Source: Paenibacillus sp. PL91
GTDB taxonomy: Bacteria > Bacillota > Bacilli > Paenibacillales > Paenibacillaceae
Reading direction: 5' to 3'
DNA length: 64,000 bases
Assembly (NCBI RefSeq): GCF_012935325.2
Contig: NZ_JABBYG020000006.1
Location: 124,001-188,000, forward strand
In this document: positions 33,897 to 42,647 of the stretch, piece by piece
Position numbering within the stretch: position 1 is the first letter of the stretch
Layout of the letters: every line of letters begins with the position of its first letter
Made by a program: the position numbers and the translations under genes
The notes under the pieces: model-generated
What the model was told of the DNA's origin: nothing
Seen by the model: the letters and a program-made list of their open reading frames with translations, nothing else
Database searches by the model: none

Positions 33897-34907
33897 ATGA
33901 AAAAGTGGACAGCAGCGATTATGATCGGTGCACTTGCGGTTACGGCAGCAGCATGCGGAAACTCAAACGGTGAGGGAAGCACTAGCGGCTTGCCAAAGGC
34001 AGGAGTTGCGATTTATAAATTTGACGATACATTCATGAGCGGCGTGCGCAATGCTATCGATTCAGCGGCAGAAGGTAAGTTGGCAGTAGATATCGTAGAT
34101 AGCCAAAACTCGCAGCCAACACAAAATGATAAGGTTGATCTATTTATTACGAAAAAAGTAAAAGCGATGTCGGTCAATCCGGTTGACCGTACGGCTGCAG
34201 GCATCATTATCGATAAAGCTCAAAAAGCAGACATTCCAGTCGTGTTCATCAACCGTGAACCGCTTGCTGATGATTTGGCAAAATGGGATAAAGCTTACTT
34301 TGTAGGCGCTAAAGCGGAAGAGTCCGGTACGATGGAAGGCGAAATCGTTGCTGAGTACTGGAAAGCACATCCGGAAGCGGATAAAAACGGCGACGGCGTA
34401 TTGCAATACGTTATGCTAAAAGGCGAGCCGGGACATCAGGATGCTGAGCTTCGGACGAAGTTCTCGATTCAAGCAATTCAAGATGCAGGCATTAAAGTAG
34501 AGAAGCTAGCTGAAGATACAGCGATGTGGGATCGCGTTAAAGGCCAAGAAAAAATGGCGGCATTCCTTTCTTCCAAAGGCGACAGCATCGAAGCTGTTCT
34601 AGCTAATAATGACGACATGGCGCTTGGTGCAATCGAAGCCTTGAAAGCTGCTGGCTACTTCAAGGACGATAAATTTATGCCGGTTGTCGGCGTAGACGCA
34701 ACAGATCCTGCAAACCAAGCTTTGAAAGAAGGAACATTGCTCGGAACGGTTCTGAACGATGCGGCGAACCAGGGTAAAGCAACAGTTGAGCTCATGCGTG
34801 TACTTGCGGCTGGCGAAACGCCAACGAAAGAAAACACTGGCTTTGAAATTACAGATGGCAAATATGTTTGGATTCCATACCAAAAAGTAACGCAAGAAAG
34901 CAAATAA
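33897..34907 (+). CDS. mglB: Galactose/methyl-galactoside-binding lipoprotein
   Basis: A 336-residue binding protein with lipobox TAAAC (Cys20). The mature part aligns by eye with E. coli MglB throughout: GVAIYKFDDTFMSGVRNAI, IPVVFINREP, YFVGAKAEESGTMEGEI, the calcium-binding loop DKNGDGVLQ (about 162-170), MLKGEPGHQDAELRT, DTAMWD, LANNDDMALGAIEALK and GTVLNDAANQGKATVEL. A GGGGG ribosome site precedes ATG 33897. It delivers D-galactose, D-glucose or beta-methylgalactoside to MglC. Calcium-loop retention supports the MglB assignment over xylose- or ribose-binding relatives. Confidence 0.88.
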   Translation: MKKWTAAIMIGALAVTAAACGNSNGEGSTSGLPKAGVAIYKFDDTFMSGVRNAIDSAAEGKLAVDIVDSQNSQPTQNDKVDLFITKKVKAMSVNPVDRTAAGIIIDKAQKADIPVVFINREPLADDLAKWDKAYFVGAKAEESGTMEGEIVAEYWKAHPEADKNGDGVLQYVMLKGEPGHQDAELRTKFSIQAIQDAGIKVEKLAEDTAMWDRVKGQEKMAAFLSSKGDSIEAVLANNDDMALGAIEALKAAGYFKDDKFMPVVGVDATDPANQALKEGTLLGTVLNDAANQGKATVELMRVLAAGETPTKENTGFEITDGKYVWIPYQKVTQESK

Positions 34908-34936
34908 TACGAGTAGACAGATAGATAAACAAGAAG

Positions 34937-34975
34937 CAGGGGAATAACGTCACTTGCGTTGCCCCTGTTTTTTTT
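34937..34975 (+). terminator. Intercistronic terminator between mglB and mglA
   Basis: CAGGGG (34937-34942) pairs with CCCCTG (34962-34967), with inner pairs, then T8. Partial readthrough would give more binding protein than ATPase and permease. Confidence 0.75.
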
Positions 34976-35016
34976 CGCCCGCTTGCTAGGTGGGCTGGAT
35001 AAAAGGAGGCTATACG

Positions 35017-36534
35017 ATGGCAAAGCAGCATCCTTATTTGCTTGAAATGAACGGGATTACGAAGACGTTTCCAGGTGTCAAAGCGCTAGATGATGTAACG
35101 CTGAAGGTACGTCCCGGCACAGTTCATGCTCTAATGGGAGAGAATGGTGCAGGCAAATCTACATTAATGAAATGCTTGTTTGGCATTTATAAGCCGGATG
35201 CCGGCGAGATCTTCTTGGATGAACAGAAGGTCGATATTAAAAACTCAAAAGACGCATTGAACCACGGCGTCTCAATGATCCATCAAGAGCTTCACCCGGT
35301 GCCGCAGCGCAGCGTGATGGAAAACATTTGGCTTGGCAGATTTCCGGTAAAAGGCTTTCCCCCTTTCCGGTTTATTGACCATAAAAAGATGCACCGCGAC
35401 ACGGTAGCGTTGTTCGAGGATTTAAATATGACGATCGATCCGAACCAGCTTGTCGGCGAATTGTCGGTATCCAAAATTCAATCGCTTGAAATTGCCAAAG
35501 CGGTATCGTTTAACTCGAAAATTATCGTAATGGATGAGCCGACTTCATCGCTAACAGGCAATGAGGTAGAGCAGCTGTTCGCTATTATTAACAAGCTGCG
35601 GGCACGAGGCGTCTCCATTATTTATATTTCGCACAAAATGGAAGAAATATTACGCATTTCGGATGATGTGACGATTATGCGTGACGGTAAATATATCGGC
35701 ACTTGGCCGGCTCCCGAGCTGACCATCGATACGATTATTACCCGGATGGTTGGCCGTGATCTATCGGACCGGTTCCCAGAGCGGACGAACAAGCCTGGCG
35801 AGGTCATGCTGCGGGTGGATGGCTTAACGTCACCGCACGCACACTCCTTCAAAGACGTTTCGTTCGAGCTTCGCAAAGGAGAAATACTTGGCGTAGGCGG
35901 ACTTGTCGGCGCGCAGCGTACAGAGCTGATTGAAGCGCTATTCGGTATTCGTTCCGTGAAATCGGGCACGATTTACAAGAATGGCAAGCCAATTACGGTG
36001 AAATCGCCAATTGACGCGAAGAAGCACAAAATCGCGCTGTTAACGGAAGAGCGGCGGGTAACGGGCATTTTCCCAGTATTGTCTGTCATGGAGAATACCG
36101 CTATCGCAAATCTGGGTATGTATCAGAATCGCTTTGGCTTCCTAGACGAAGCGAAGATGAGAAAAGAGGCGGCGAAAGGCGTCGAGAAATTCAAAACAAA
36201 AACGCCGTCAGTCGATCAGCTTATTCGCAACTTGTCGGGTGGCAATCAGCAAAAGGTGCTGTTGGCTCGTTGGCTGCTGACCGATCCGGACATTTTGCTG
36301 CTGGATGAACCGACGCGGGGCATCGACATTGGCGCTAAATACGAGATTTACAGCATTATTATTGAGCTGGCGAAGCAAGGAAAGAGCATCATTATGATTT
36401 CGTCGGAAATGCCGGAGCTCATTGGCATGTCTGATCGCATCATGGTCATGTCGGAAGGACGCTCGACTGGCATTTTGGAAGGCCAGTCAGCGACCGAACA
36501 AAGTATTATGCGGCTGGCAGCACAGACAGGCTAA
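35017..36534 (+). CDS. mglA: Galactose/methyl-galactoside importer ATP-binding protein (two ABC domains)
   Basis: A 505-residue tandem ATPase. Domain 1 has Walker A GENGAGKSTLMK, the divergent signature LSVSKIQSLEI and Walker B IIVMDEPTSSLT. Domain 2 has the degenerate Walker A GGLVGAQRTELIEALFG, the intact signature LSGGNQQKVLLARW and Walker B ILLLDEPTRGIDIGAKYEI. This asymmetry is normal for MglA/RbsA/XylG. ATG 35017 is chosen because AAAGGAGG lies about 9 bases upstream; the frame extends to 34990. It powers MglC. It is 30 bases before mglC. Confidence 0.92.
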   Translation: MAKQHPYLLEMNGITKTFPGVKALDDVTLKVRPGTVHALMGENGAGKSTLMKCLFGIYKPDAGEIFLDEQKVDIKNSKDALNHGVSMIHQELHPVPQRSVMENIWLGRFPVKGFPPFRFIDHKKMHRDTVALFEDLNMTIDPNQLVGELSVSKIQSLEIAKAVSFNSKIIVMDEPTSSLTGNEVEQLFAIINKLRARGVSIIYISHKMEEILRISDDVTIMRDGKYIGTWPAPELTIDTIITRMVGRDLSDRFPERTNKPGEVMLRVDGLTSPHAHSFKDVSFELRKGEILGVGGLVGAQRTELIEALFGIRSVKSGTIYKNGKPITVKSPIDAKKHKIALLTEERRVTGIFPVLSVMENTAIANLGMYQNRFGFLDEAKMRKEAAKGVEKFKTKTPSVDQLIRNLSGGNQQKVLLARWLLTDPDILLLDEPTRGIDIGAKYEIYSIIIELAKQGKSIIMISSEMPELIGMSDRIMVMSEGRSTGILEGQSATEQSIMRLAAQTG

Positions 36535-36564
36535 TGATGAAGGATTTAAGGAGGTTTACGACAA

Positions 36565-37581
36565 ATGGACACAGCTAAAGGCATAAAGATAAAACATGCA
36601 TTTTCGCAAAACGCAATTTGGATTGTACTTGTCGCATTAATTTTAGGAATCGCCATTATTGATGCAAACTTTTTGTCTATAACAACGCTTAGAGATATGC
36701 TGGTGCAGTCCTCGACGAGGGTAATCATCGCATTAGGTGCTGCTTTTGTGCTTATTACTGCAGGTACTGACTTGTCGGCAGGACGCGTAGTCGGCCTCAG
36801 TGCGGTCGTATCCGCATCGATGCTGCAAATGCCTGATTACGGCAGCAAGTTTTTCCCTAACCTGCCGCAGCTGTCGCTCATCATCCCGATCGCCATTGCG
36901 ATTATAGTTGGCTTGTTAGTGGGGCTCTTGAACGGCTTAATCGTAGCAAAGTTTAACGTTCCGCCGTTTATCGCAACGCTCGGTACAATGGTTGCGGTGT
37001 ATGGTATGAACTCTCTTTATTTCGATTTGCCGCCGAACAACTCGCAGCCAATCGGTGGTCTACGTAAGGACTTTACAGAGATTGGAACAGGCGCCATTGG
37101 CGGCGGCCAATTCTCGATTCCTTATATCGTTCTTATCGCTATCTTCGTAGCGTTCATCGTATGGGTTGTTTTCAACAAAACGCGTCTTGGCAAAAACATG
37201 TACGCCATTGGCGGCAACATTCAAGCCGCTCATGTATCCGGCATTAACGTTGCTCGCAACCTGATGTGGATCTACGCGATTGCCGGCGCTTTGTATGGTC
37301 TGGCGGGCGTGCTGGAAGCTGCGCGTACAGGCGGAGCATCGAACAACTACGGTAATATGTACGAGCTTGATGCTATCGCAGCTTGTGTGGTCGGCGGAGT
37401 GTCAACGACCGGGGGCGTAGGCCGGGTGAAGGGGATCATCGCAGGTGTTCTCATTTTCACTGTCATCAACTACGGTTTGACTTTCATCGGCATCAACCCG
37501 AACTGGCAGCTGATCATCAAAGGCTTGATCATCGTCGTTGCCGTTGCATTCGATATTCGCAAATACGTTGCGAAAAAGTAA
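36565..37581 (+). CDS. mglC: Galactose/methyl-galactoside importer permease
   Basis: A 338-residue permease of the BPD_transp_2 (RbsC/MglC) family with about ten hydrophobic segments. Diagnostic stretches are IALGAAFVLITAGTDLSAGRVVGLSAV, NVPPFIATLGTM, RLGKNMYAIGGNIQAAHVSGINV and the TGGASNNYGNMYELDAIAACVVGG region that is close to MglC. An AAGGAGG ribosome site precedes ATG 36565. It is the last gene of the operon; a terminator follows. Confidence 0.9.
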   Translation: MDTAKGIKIKHAFSQNAIWIVLVALILGIAIIDANFLSITTLRDMLVQSSTRVIIALGAAFVLITAGTDLSAGRVVGLSAVVSASMLQMPDYGSKFFPNLPQLSLIIPIAIAIIVGLLVGLLNGLIVAKFNVPPFIATLGTMVAVYGMNSLYFDLPPNNSQPIGGLRKDFTEIGTGAIGGGQFSIPYIVLIAIFVAFIVWVVFNKTRLGKNMYAIGGNIQAAHVSGINVARNLMWIYAIAGALYGLAGVLEAARTGGASNNYGNMYELDAIAACVVGGVSTTGGVGRVKGIIAGVLIFTVINYGLTFIGINPNWQLIIKGLIIVVAVAFDIRKYVAKK

Positions 37582-37597
37582 TACAAGCAGGAAGAAG

Positions 37598-37640
37598 GAG
37601 CTGTCCCATAAGGTCGATGACCTTGGGCAGCTTCTTTTTT
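37598..37640 (+). terminator. Terminator of the mgl operon
   Basis: A stem with a one-base bulge joins GAGCTGTCCC and GGGCAGCTTC, enclosing an inner perfect hairpin AAGGTC-GAT-GACCTT. T6 follows. Confidence 0.8.
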
Positions 37641-37710
37641 GTATGTATGAGGTGGTTTACAGGTTCCTATTGCATGAAAGGCAATAAGTTACGGCGTTGA
37701 GCAGTTTATA

Positions 37711-38556
37711 TTAGGTTATGCCTCCAATCACGCTGCAAACATATTTAGCCACGCCATCCTCATCGTTGCTTTCCCCTACGAGGGTCGATAATGCGATAAG
37801 CGCGGGATGCGCATTGGACATAGCGACCTTGGTTCCTGCTGCTTCAAACATGCCCAAATCGTTCAGATTGTCTCCGAAAACGGTAATTTCCTCAGGCTCG
37901 CATTGCATCAGCTTAGCCCATTGCAGCAGCCCCTCCTTTTTGTTTGCCTTACTATGGCTGAACTCCAGGAAATAGTGATTCTCTATGTATTGGTCCTTCA
38001 TGAGATGAATATGAACCTTATCTCCGAACGTCTGCTGCACCATCTCCTTTATGGGCTCCAATTCTTCAAGCAGCCCAATATAGGTCACTATAAGCGTGCG
38101 AAACGAAGCCGAGCATGCGAGCTGCGGCATTTCGCCAAAGCGGGGATCGTTAGGGCGGCTCTCGAAAAATTTCATATCCCCGGTTCGAGTCAGTTTTTCG
38201 TGCAGCACGCGTTCTTTATCTTCCTCATCCAGCGCAAATAAAAACGGGAGCAGACCATGCGTTCTTCCTAAGCTTATGATTTCATCCGTGGTTTCATTGT
38301 CGAGCCAATAGCCGCCAATGACCTTTAATGACTGCGGATCAAAAATGACGGCTCCATTATACAAAACAATAGGATATTTCCACGGAATGACTGAGACGAT
38401 TTTGTTCGAGCTCATATAGCTTCTTGCAGTAGCATAGCTAATGATCATTCCTTCGTTCAAAGCGCTGCATAATACGTTTTTCGTATATTCGGACAAGGTG
38501 GCATCCGATTTCAGAAGCGTTCCGTCAAGATCGGTAAGGAAATGTTTAATCGCCAA
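37711..38556 (-). CDS. HAD superfamily phosphatase, Cof type
   Basis: A 281-residue cytoplasmic hydrolase of the Cof/YbjI group. Motif I is FLTDLDGTLL (nucleophile and acid Asp residues), a Thr/Ser motif II lies in YATARS, and the C-terminal motif IV is VFGDNLNDLGMFEAAGTKVAMSNAHP. The C2-type cap lies between. The start is TTG 38556 with GGGAGGCG 8 bases upstream. Such enzymes hydrolyse sugar phosphates, pyridoxal phosphate or flavin precursors; the substrate cannot be read from sequence. It is convergent with mglC. Confidence 0.88.
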   Translation of the reverse strand: MAIKHFLTDLDGTLLKSDATLSEYTKNVLCSALNEGMIISYATARSYMSSNKIVSVIPWKYPIVLYNGAVIFDPQSLKVIGGYWLDNETTDEIISLGRTHGLLPFLFALDEEDKERVLHEKLTRTGDMKFFESRPNDPRFGEMPQLACSASFRTLIVTYIGLLEELEPIKEMVQQTFGDKVHIHLMKDQYIENHYFLEFSHSKANKKEGLLQWAKLMQCEPEEITVFGDNLNDLGMFEAAGTKVAMSNAHPALIALSTLVGESNDEDGVAKYVCSVIGGIT

Positions 38557-38901
38557 AAATAACGCCTCCCATGTACAGCTAATTTAATTCTATTGAACTA
38601 ACGCTATCTCTAACCATTAGCAAATCTAAGTAAGATGGGACATAGCGCCGGACCACGCTTTTGCTAGCAAGCGAATGCCCGTTCAACGTCTCTTTCCGTC
38701 ATGCCTCCAAAGCTTAGTATAAGCTTTGTCATAATCTTCCATCAATCACGAGAAACTAAATAGAAAGAAGGAGTGTTTCCTATATTAGCCGTTGCATTTG
38801 CCTTCATATTACCTTAACATTAGTGTTTAAGTAAGCCGTCATGCCTTGACGGTTTATTTTTATTTTCGGAGCAAGTGTTGATCTCTAAGGAGTGAAGGAT
38901 C
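38557..38901. other. 345-bp intergenic region upstream of the LtaS-like gene
   Basis: No gene is seen. A perfect inverted repeat, AAAGCTTA / TAAGCTTT with a 3-base loop, lies at 38709-38727. A weak promoter, TTGCAT (38792-38797), 17 bp, TAACAT (38815-38820), lies upstream of the LtaS-like gene. The resulting leader contains a hairpin (GCCGTCA 38835-38841 with TGACGGT 38847-38853) followed by TTATTTTTATTTT, which looks like an attenuator or the terminator of an unseen transcript. Confidence 0.45.
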
Positions 38902-40794
38902 TTGAAGCTTATATCCACCCGTTACAATTACGATAGATCGCCGTTTATTTTCTTATTTGTTGTTATGATGCTGAAAATGGCCCTGTTTCGCCAATTCGTC
39001 TTTAATGGCATTCAGGCAGATCGCCTGCTTACGGATGCGGCAGCCGTGCTTGCCTTGTTATTAATAGTCGACGTCATAACCTCCGCGAAATGGAGAGGGA
39101 CGGTATTCGGGATACTGAATGCGGTGCTGTCGCTTCTCCTATTCGCTTCAACCGTATATTTTAGCTACTATGGCACGGTGCCTACCTATACCGCGCTGCA
39201 CGGACTGGATCAGGTGCTGCAAATTCGGACAAGCGTAGGATCGATTATTCAAGTCAAATATTATTTATTTTTTGTTGATGTTATTGTGTTGGCTCTGCTG
39301 TATATGATAAAACGTGTACGGGGCACGCGCAGCGAGGGCAGAAGACGCGTCGTTCGGCCTTTGATCGCAAGTATTGCTGCTGTTTTGTGCGTCGCTGTAT
39401 CGGGCGGATACATCTGGTCAGGCAGCTCTATCCCAAATGAGATTGTGCAAGCTGAAAGCCTAGGCTTTCTAGATTATCAGGTGGCCGCTGCGATTAAAGC
39501 GAATCAGGAGCAAAACGCGATTAAGAATGGAAGCGTGGAAGAAACGGCTGCTAGCGCAGAGGCGCTTCAAATTTCTTATTTTGACCAAGCAGGGGCTGCG
39601 GTGACAGCAGGTACGCCGAACTACTTTGGCTTCGCCAAAGGAAAGAACGTCATCGTCGTTCAGCTGGAGGCATTTCAAAACTTTACGATTAATCTATCGG
39701 TTGGAGGACAAGCTGTTACTCCGGTTCTGAATCAGCTGGCGAAGGAGAGCTTCTACTTTCCGCATTTCTTTCAGCAAATCGGGCAGGGCAACACGTCGGA
39801 TGCCGAGTTCATGTCGAACACTTCCATCTATCCGACCGGCGTTATGGCTATGTCCACCGGCTATGGCGACAGAATCGTACCCAGTATGCCGAGATTGCTT
39901 GGAGACAAGGGCTATTCCTCGAACACCTTTCATATTAATGATGTAACGTTCTGGGATCGCAACCGGATGTATCCTGCATTAGGATTTGAAGCATACTATG
40001 ATAAGCCGTCTTTTAAAAACGATCATTTCAATTCCTTTGGCGCCTCAGACGAGGAGCTATACAAGGTTGGGCTGGAGAAGCTTCAAGCGCTGGATCAGCA
40101 AAATAAACCGTTCTATGCGCAGTTTGTAACGACGTCCAGCCATCATCCGTTCAAGGTGCCGAGCAAGCTCCAGCGGATTAAGATGCCGGATTCGCTGCAA
40201 GGCACGCAGCTAGGCGATTATTTGACCGCAATAAACTATACCGATTATGCGCTCGGAAAATTTATTGATGGACTTAAAGCGAGCGGGATGTGGGAAAACA
40301 CGGTGCTGGTCGCATACGGCGATCACTCCGGCCTTCAGGAGAAGGACAATGATCCAGCATGGGTCAGCGAGCAGCTTGGCATAAAATATGACAGTCAAGT
40401 CAGCCGCTTCAACATTCCGTTGTTCATCCATGTACCAGGTGAAGACGGGAAGGTGGTCGAGCAGGTAGGCGGCCAAGTGGATATTATGCCGACGCTTTCT
40501 AATTTGCTTGGCATTTCCCTCAAGGAGGAAGGCTATACGGCCTTTGGCCATGATTTGCTCAATACGACGCAAAATGTAGTCGGTATGCGATATTATTTGC
40601 CGACGGGTTCGTTTTTCAACAACGATATTTTGTTCGAGCCAGGCAAAGGATTCGAGGATGGCACGGCTACCGATATCAGGACCAAGGAGCCGGTAGCCGA
40701 TTTCAGCCAATACCGCGAGGATTATGATTATATATTGGAGCTCATGAAGCTTTCGGATGAATATGTCCGTTTGCTGCCGAAGCGAGCGCCTTAA
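38902..40794 (+). CDS. LtaS-like polyglycerolphosphate synthase / sulfatase-family membrane enzyme
   Basis: A 630-residue enzyme with five N-terminal hydrophobic segments (about 1-175) and an extracellular sulfatase-fold domain (about 245-620). The catalytic Thr298 (QGNTSDAEFMSNTS), metal-ligand candidate Glu256 (VVQLEAFQN), SHHPFKVP and YGDHSG are the LtaS set. LtaS-type enzymes transfer glycerol phosphate from phosphatidylglycerol to build lipoteichoic acid; some paralogues act as primases or are stress-specific. The start is TTG 38902 with AAGGAGTGAAGGA upstream. Genus-specific paralogues make the exact role uncertain. Confidence 0.85.
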   Translation: MKLISTRYNYDRSPFIFLFVVMMLKMALFRQFVFNGIQADRLLTDAAAVLALLLIVDVITSAKWRGTVFGILNAVLSLLLFASTVYFSYYGTVPTYTALHGLDQVLQIRTSVGSIIQVKYYLFFVDVIVLALLYMIKRVRGTRSEGRRRVVRPLIASIAAVLCVAVSGGYIWSGSSIPNEIVQAESLGFLDYQVAAAIKANQEQNAIKNGSVEETAASAEALQISYFDQAGAAVTAGTPNYFGFAKGKNVIVVQLEAFQNFTINLSVGGQAVTPVLNQLAKESFYFPHFFQQIGQGNTSDAEFMSNTSIYPTGVMAMSTGYGDRIVPSMPRLLGDKGYSSNTFHINDVTFWDRNRMYPALGFEAYYDKPSFKNDHFNSFGASDEELYKVGLEKLQALDQQNKPFYAQFVTTSSHHPFKVPSKLQRIKMPDSLQGTQLGDYLTAINYTDYALGKFIDGLKASGMWENTVLVAYGDHSGLQEKDNDPAWVSEQLGIKYDSQVSRFNIPLFIHVPGEDGKVVEQVGGQVDIMPTLSNLLGISLKEEGYTAFGHDLLNTTQNVVGMRYYLPTGSFFNNDILFEPGKGFEDGTATDIRTKEPVADFSQYREDYDYILELMKLSDEYVRLLPKRAP

Positions 40795-40805
40795 AAAAGA
40801 TAGAG

Positions 40806-40840
40806 CGCCTCTTGTCCATTAGGACGAGGGGCGTTTTTTT
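40806..40840 (+). terminator. Terminator of the LtaS-like gene
   Basis: A 12-bp stem with G-U pairs (40806-40817 with 40822-40833) is followed by T7. Confidence 0.9.
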
Positions 40841-40946
40841 CATCCAAGAAGCAATTATAAGCTTTAATGCAAGGTGGGAATGAGTTAAGATGGAATTAGC
40901 TCTATCCGATTATTCTATTTCATTAAACGTAAGGAATCGATGAGAC

Positions 40947-41744
40947 ATGCGAATTGGTTTTTTTGATTCAGGGATTGGCGGGCTTACCGTGCTGGCGGAA
41001 GCGCTCAAACGGCTCCCTGACAAGGATTTTCTTTATATGGCGGACACCCTTCATGTTCCCTATGGCACGAAACCGAAGGAAGACGTGAAGGCATACATTT
41101 TCGATACGGTTGGCAAGATGATGAATGAAGGAATGGACGCGTTAGTCGTAGCTTGCAATACGGCGACCAGCATTGCCATTACGGAGCTTAGGGAGCGTTA
41201 CTCTCTTCCGATCGTAGGCATGGAGCCTGCGGTTAAGCCGGCGGTGGAGATGAACCGTGCAACGGGCAAAAGAGTGCTCGTCTTCGCCACGCCTTTAACG
41301 CTGCAGCTGCCTAAGTATTATGCGCTCGTCTCCCGCGTGGATGATATGGGGATCGTGGATTCGCTGCCTCTGCCGGAGCTTGTCCATTATTGCGAATCGC
41401 TGCAATTCGATAAACAAATTATGAATGAATATTTCAGGTCCAAGCTCTCTAATTATGATTTGAATGATTACGGCATCATTGTGCTTGGCTGCACGCATTA
41501 CCCTTTCTACAAGGATATTTTGCGAGAGCTGCTTCCGGCTCATATCGAGATTGTAGACGGGAATGTCGGGACGGTGAAGCGTCTGCACGCCTTATTGAAT
41601 CGTTACGGCATCGCCGGTGGCGGCGGCAGCGGGAACGTGCGATTTATGTGTACCGGCAACGAGCCGGCCTATATCGATAAAATGCAGACGGCGCTAGCCT
41701 TCTTGCGCGAAAAGGATGCTATGACGGAGACGCTCCCCAATTAA
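40947..41744 (+). CDS. murI: Glutamate racemase
   Basis: A 265-residue cytoplasmic enzyme that converts L- to D-glutamate for peptidoglycan. FFDSGIGGLTVL opens the protein (Asp7, Ser8 bind substrate). The two catalytic cysteines are Cys70 in VVACNTATS and Cys182 in LGCTHYPF. VPYGTK is also conserved. Length and motifs match the family fully. The ribosome site before ATG 40947 is modest (AAGGAA). It is monocistronic and convergent with exoA. Confidence 0.96.
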   Translation: MRIGFFDSGIGGLTVLAEALKRLPDKDFLYMADTLHVPYGTKPKEDVKAYIFDTVGKMMNEGMDALVVACNTATSIAITELRERYSLPIVGMEPAVKPAVEMNRATGKRVLVFATPLTLQLPKYYALVSRVDDMGIVDSLPLPELVHYCESLQFDKQIMNEYFRSKLSNYDLNDYGIIVLGCTHYPFYKDILRELLPAHIEIVDGNVGTVKRLHALLNRYGIAGGGGSGNVRFMCTGNEPAYIDKMQTALAFLREKDAMTETLPN

Positions 41745-41751
41745 CGATGCA

Positions 41752-41793
41752 AATAGGCGGACGACGCTCATGCTTGAGTGTTGTCCGCCTATT
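41752..41793. terminator. Bidirectional hairpin between murI and exoA
   Basis: A 19-bp stem with one wobble (41752-41770 with 41775-41793) has a 4-base loop. No T run is present on either side, so termination strength is uncertain. Confidence 0.6.
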
Positions 41794-41809
41794 CGAGTTA
41801 ATGGGCTGT

Positions 41810-42592
41810 CTATTTCGATGCTTCGGCTTCAATATCCTCTATCATAAGCAGGACAGGGCAATGGTCGCTTCCCAAAATATGAGTATCGATTTGCGCATCG
41901 ATAAGCAGCGGGCTCAGCCTTGATGAGGCTAGAAAATAATCAATGCGCCACCCGACGTTCCGCTCGCGAACCTTCGGCATGTAAGACCACCAGCTGTACA
42001 CATCCGCACGATCCGGGTAAAAATGTCTGAACGTATCGAGGAACCCAGCCTCCAGCAGCTCCGTCATCTTGCCTCGCTCTTCTAACGTAAAGCCTGAGTT
42101 GCCCAGATTCGGTTTCGGATGCTTCAGGTCGATCTCCTGATGCGCCACGTTCAGATCGCCGCATACGAGTACAGGCTTCACGGTATCCAGCTGCTGCAGG
42201 TAGCTGCGGAACCGATTTTCCCATTCCATTCTGTAATCGAGTCTCGTCAGGTCGCGCTTCGCATTAGGCGTATATACGTTAACGAGGTAGAAGCCGTCGA
42301 ACTCAAGCGTGATGACACGCCCTTCGGGCTCCGAGTTTTCCTCTATGCCGTAGTGCACGGATAGGGGCTTTATTCTCGTGAACACGGCAGTGCCGGAGTA
42401 GCCTTTCTTAATCGCATAATTCCAATACTGGAAATACGCCTCGCCCAGCTCCATGCTGATTTGCCCATCTTGCAGCTTCGTCTCTTGCAGGCAAAAGATA
42501 TCGGCGTCTGTTTCTTTGAAGTAGTCGTTAAAGCCTTTGGTTACGCATGCTCTAAGACCGTTTACGTTCCAGGATACGAGCTTGATCATCAT
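41810..42592 (-). CDS. exoA: Exodeoxyribonuclease III / AP endonuclease
   Basis: A 260-residue DNA-repair nuclease of the Xth family. The motifs are KLVSWNVNGLRA, FCLQETKLQDGQ (metal-binding Glu), VNVYTPNAK, VLVCGDLNVAHQEIDL, GWRIDYFLAS and GSDHCPVLL (catalytic Asp-His). It cleaves abasic sites and trims 3' ends. AAGGAG lies before a pair of ATG codons (42592, 42589). It is divergent from the hypothetical gene at 42648. Confidence 0.95.
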   Translation of the reverse strand: MMIKLVSWNVNGLRACVTKGFNDYFKETDADIFCLQETKLQDGQISMELGEAYFQYWNYAIKKGYSGTAVFTRIKPLSVHYGIEENSEPEGRVITLEFDGFYLVNVYTPNAKRDLTRLDYRMEWENRFRSYLQQLDTVKPVLVCGDLNVAHQEIDLKHPKPNLGNSGFTLEERGKMTELLEAGFLDTFRHFYPDRADVYSWWSYMPKVRERNVGWRIDYFLASSRLSPLLIDAQIDTHILGSDHCPVLLMIEDIEAEASK

Positions 42593-42647
42593 TTATCTCC
42601 TTGCGTTTTCTATCATTTATTTACTAGTTTAGCATAAAGGAGCTCCT

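Noticed and set aside
39469..40710. Minus-strand open frames across the LtaS-like gene
   Set aside because: Shadows of a well-supported coding gene without ribosome sites or recognisable domains.
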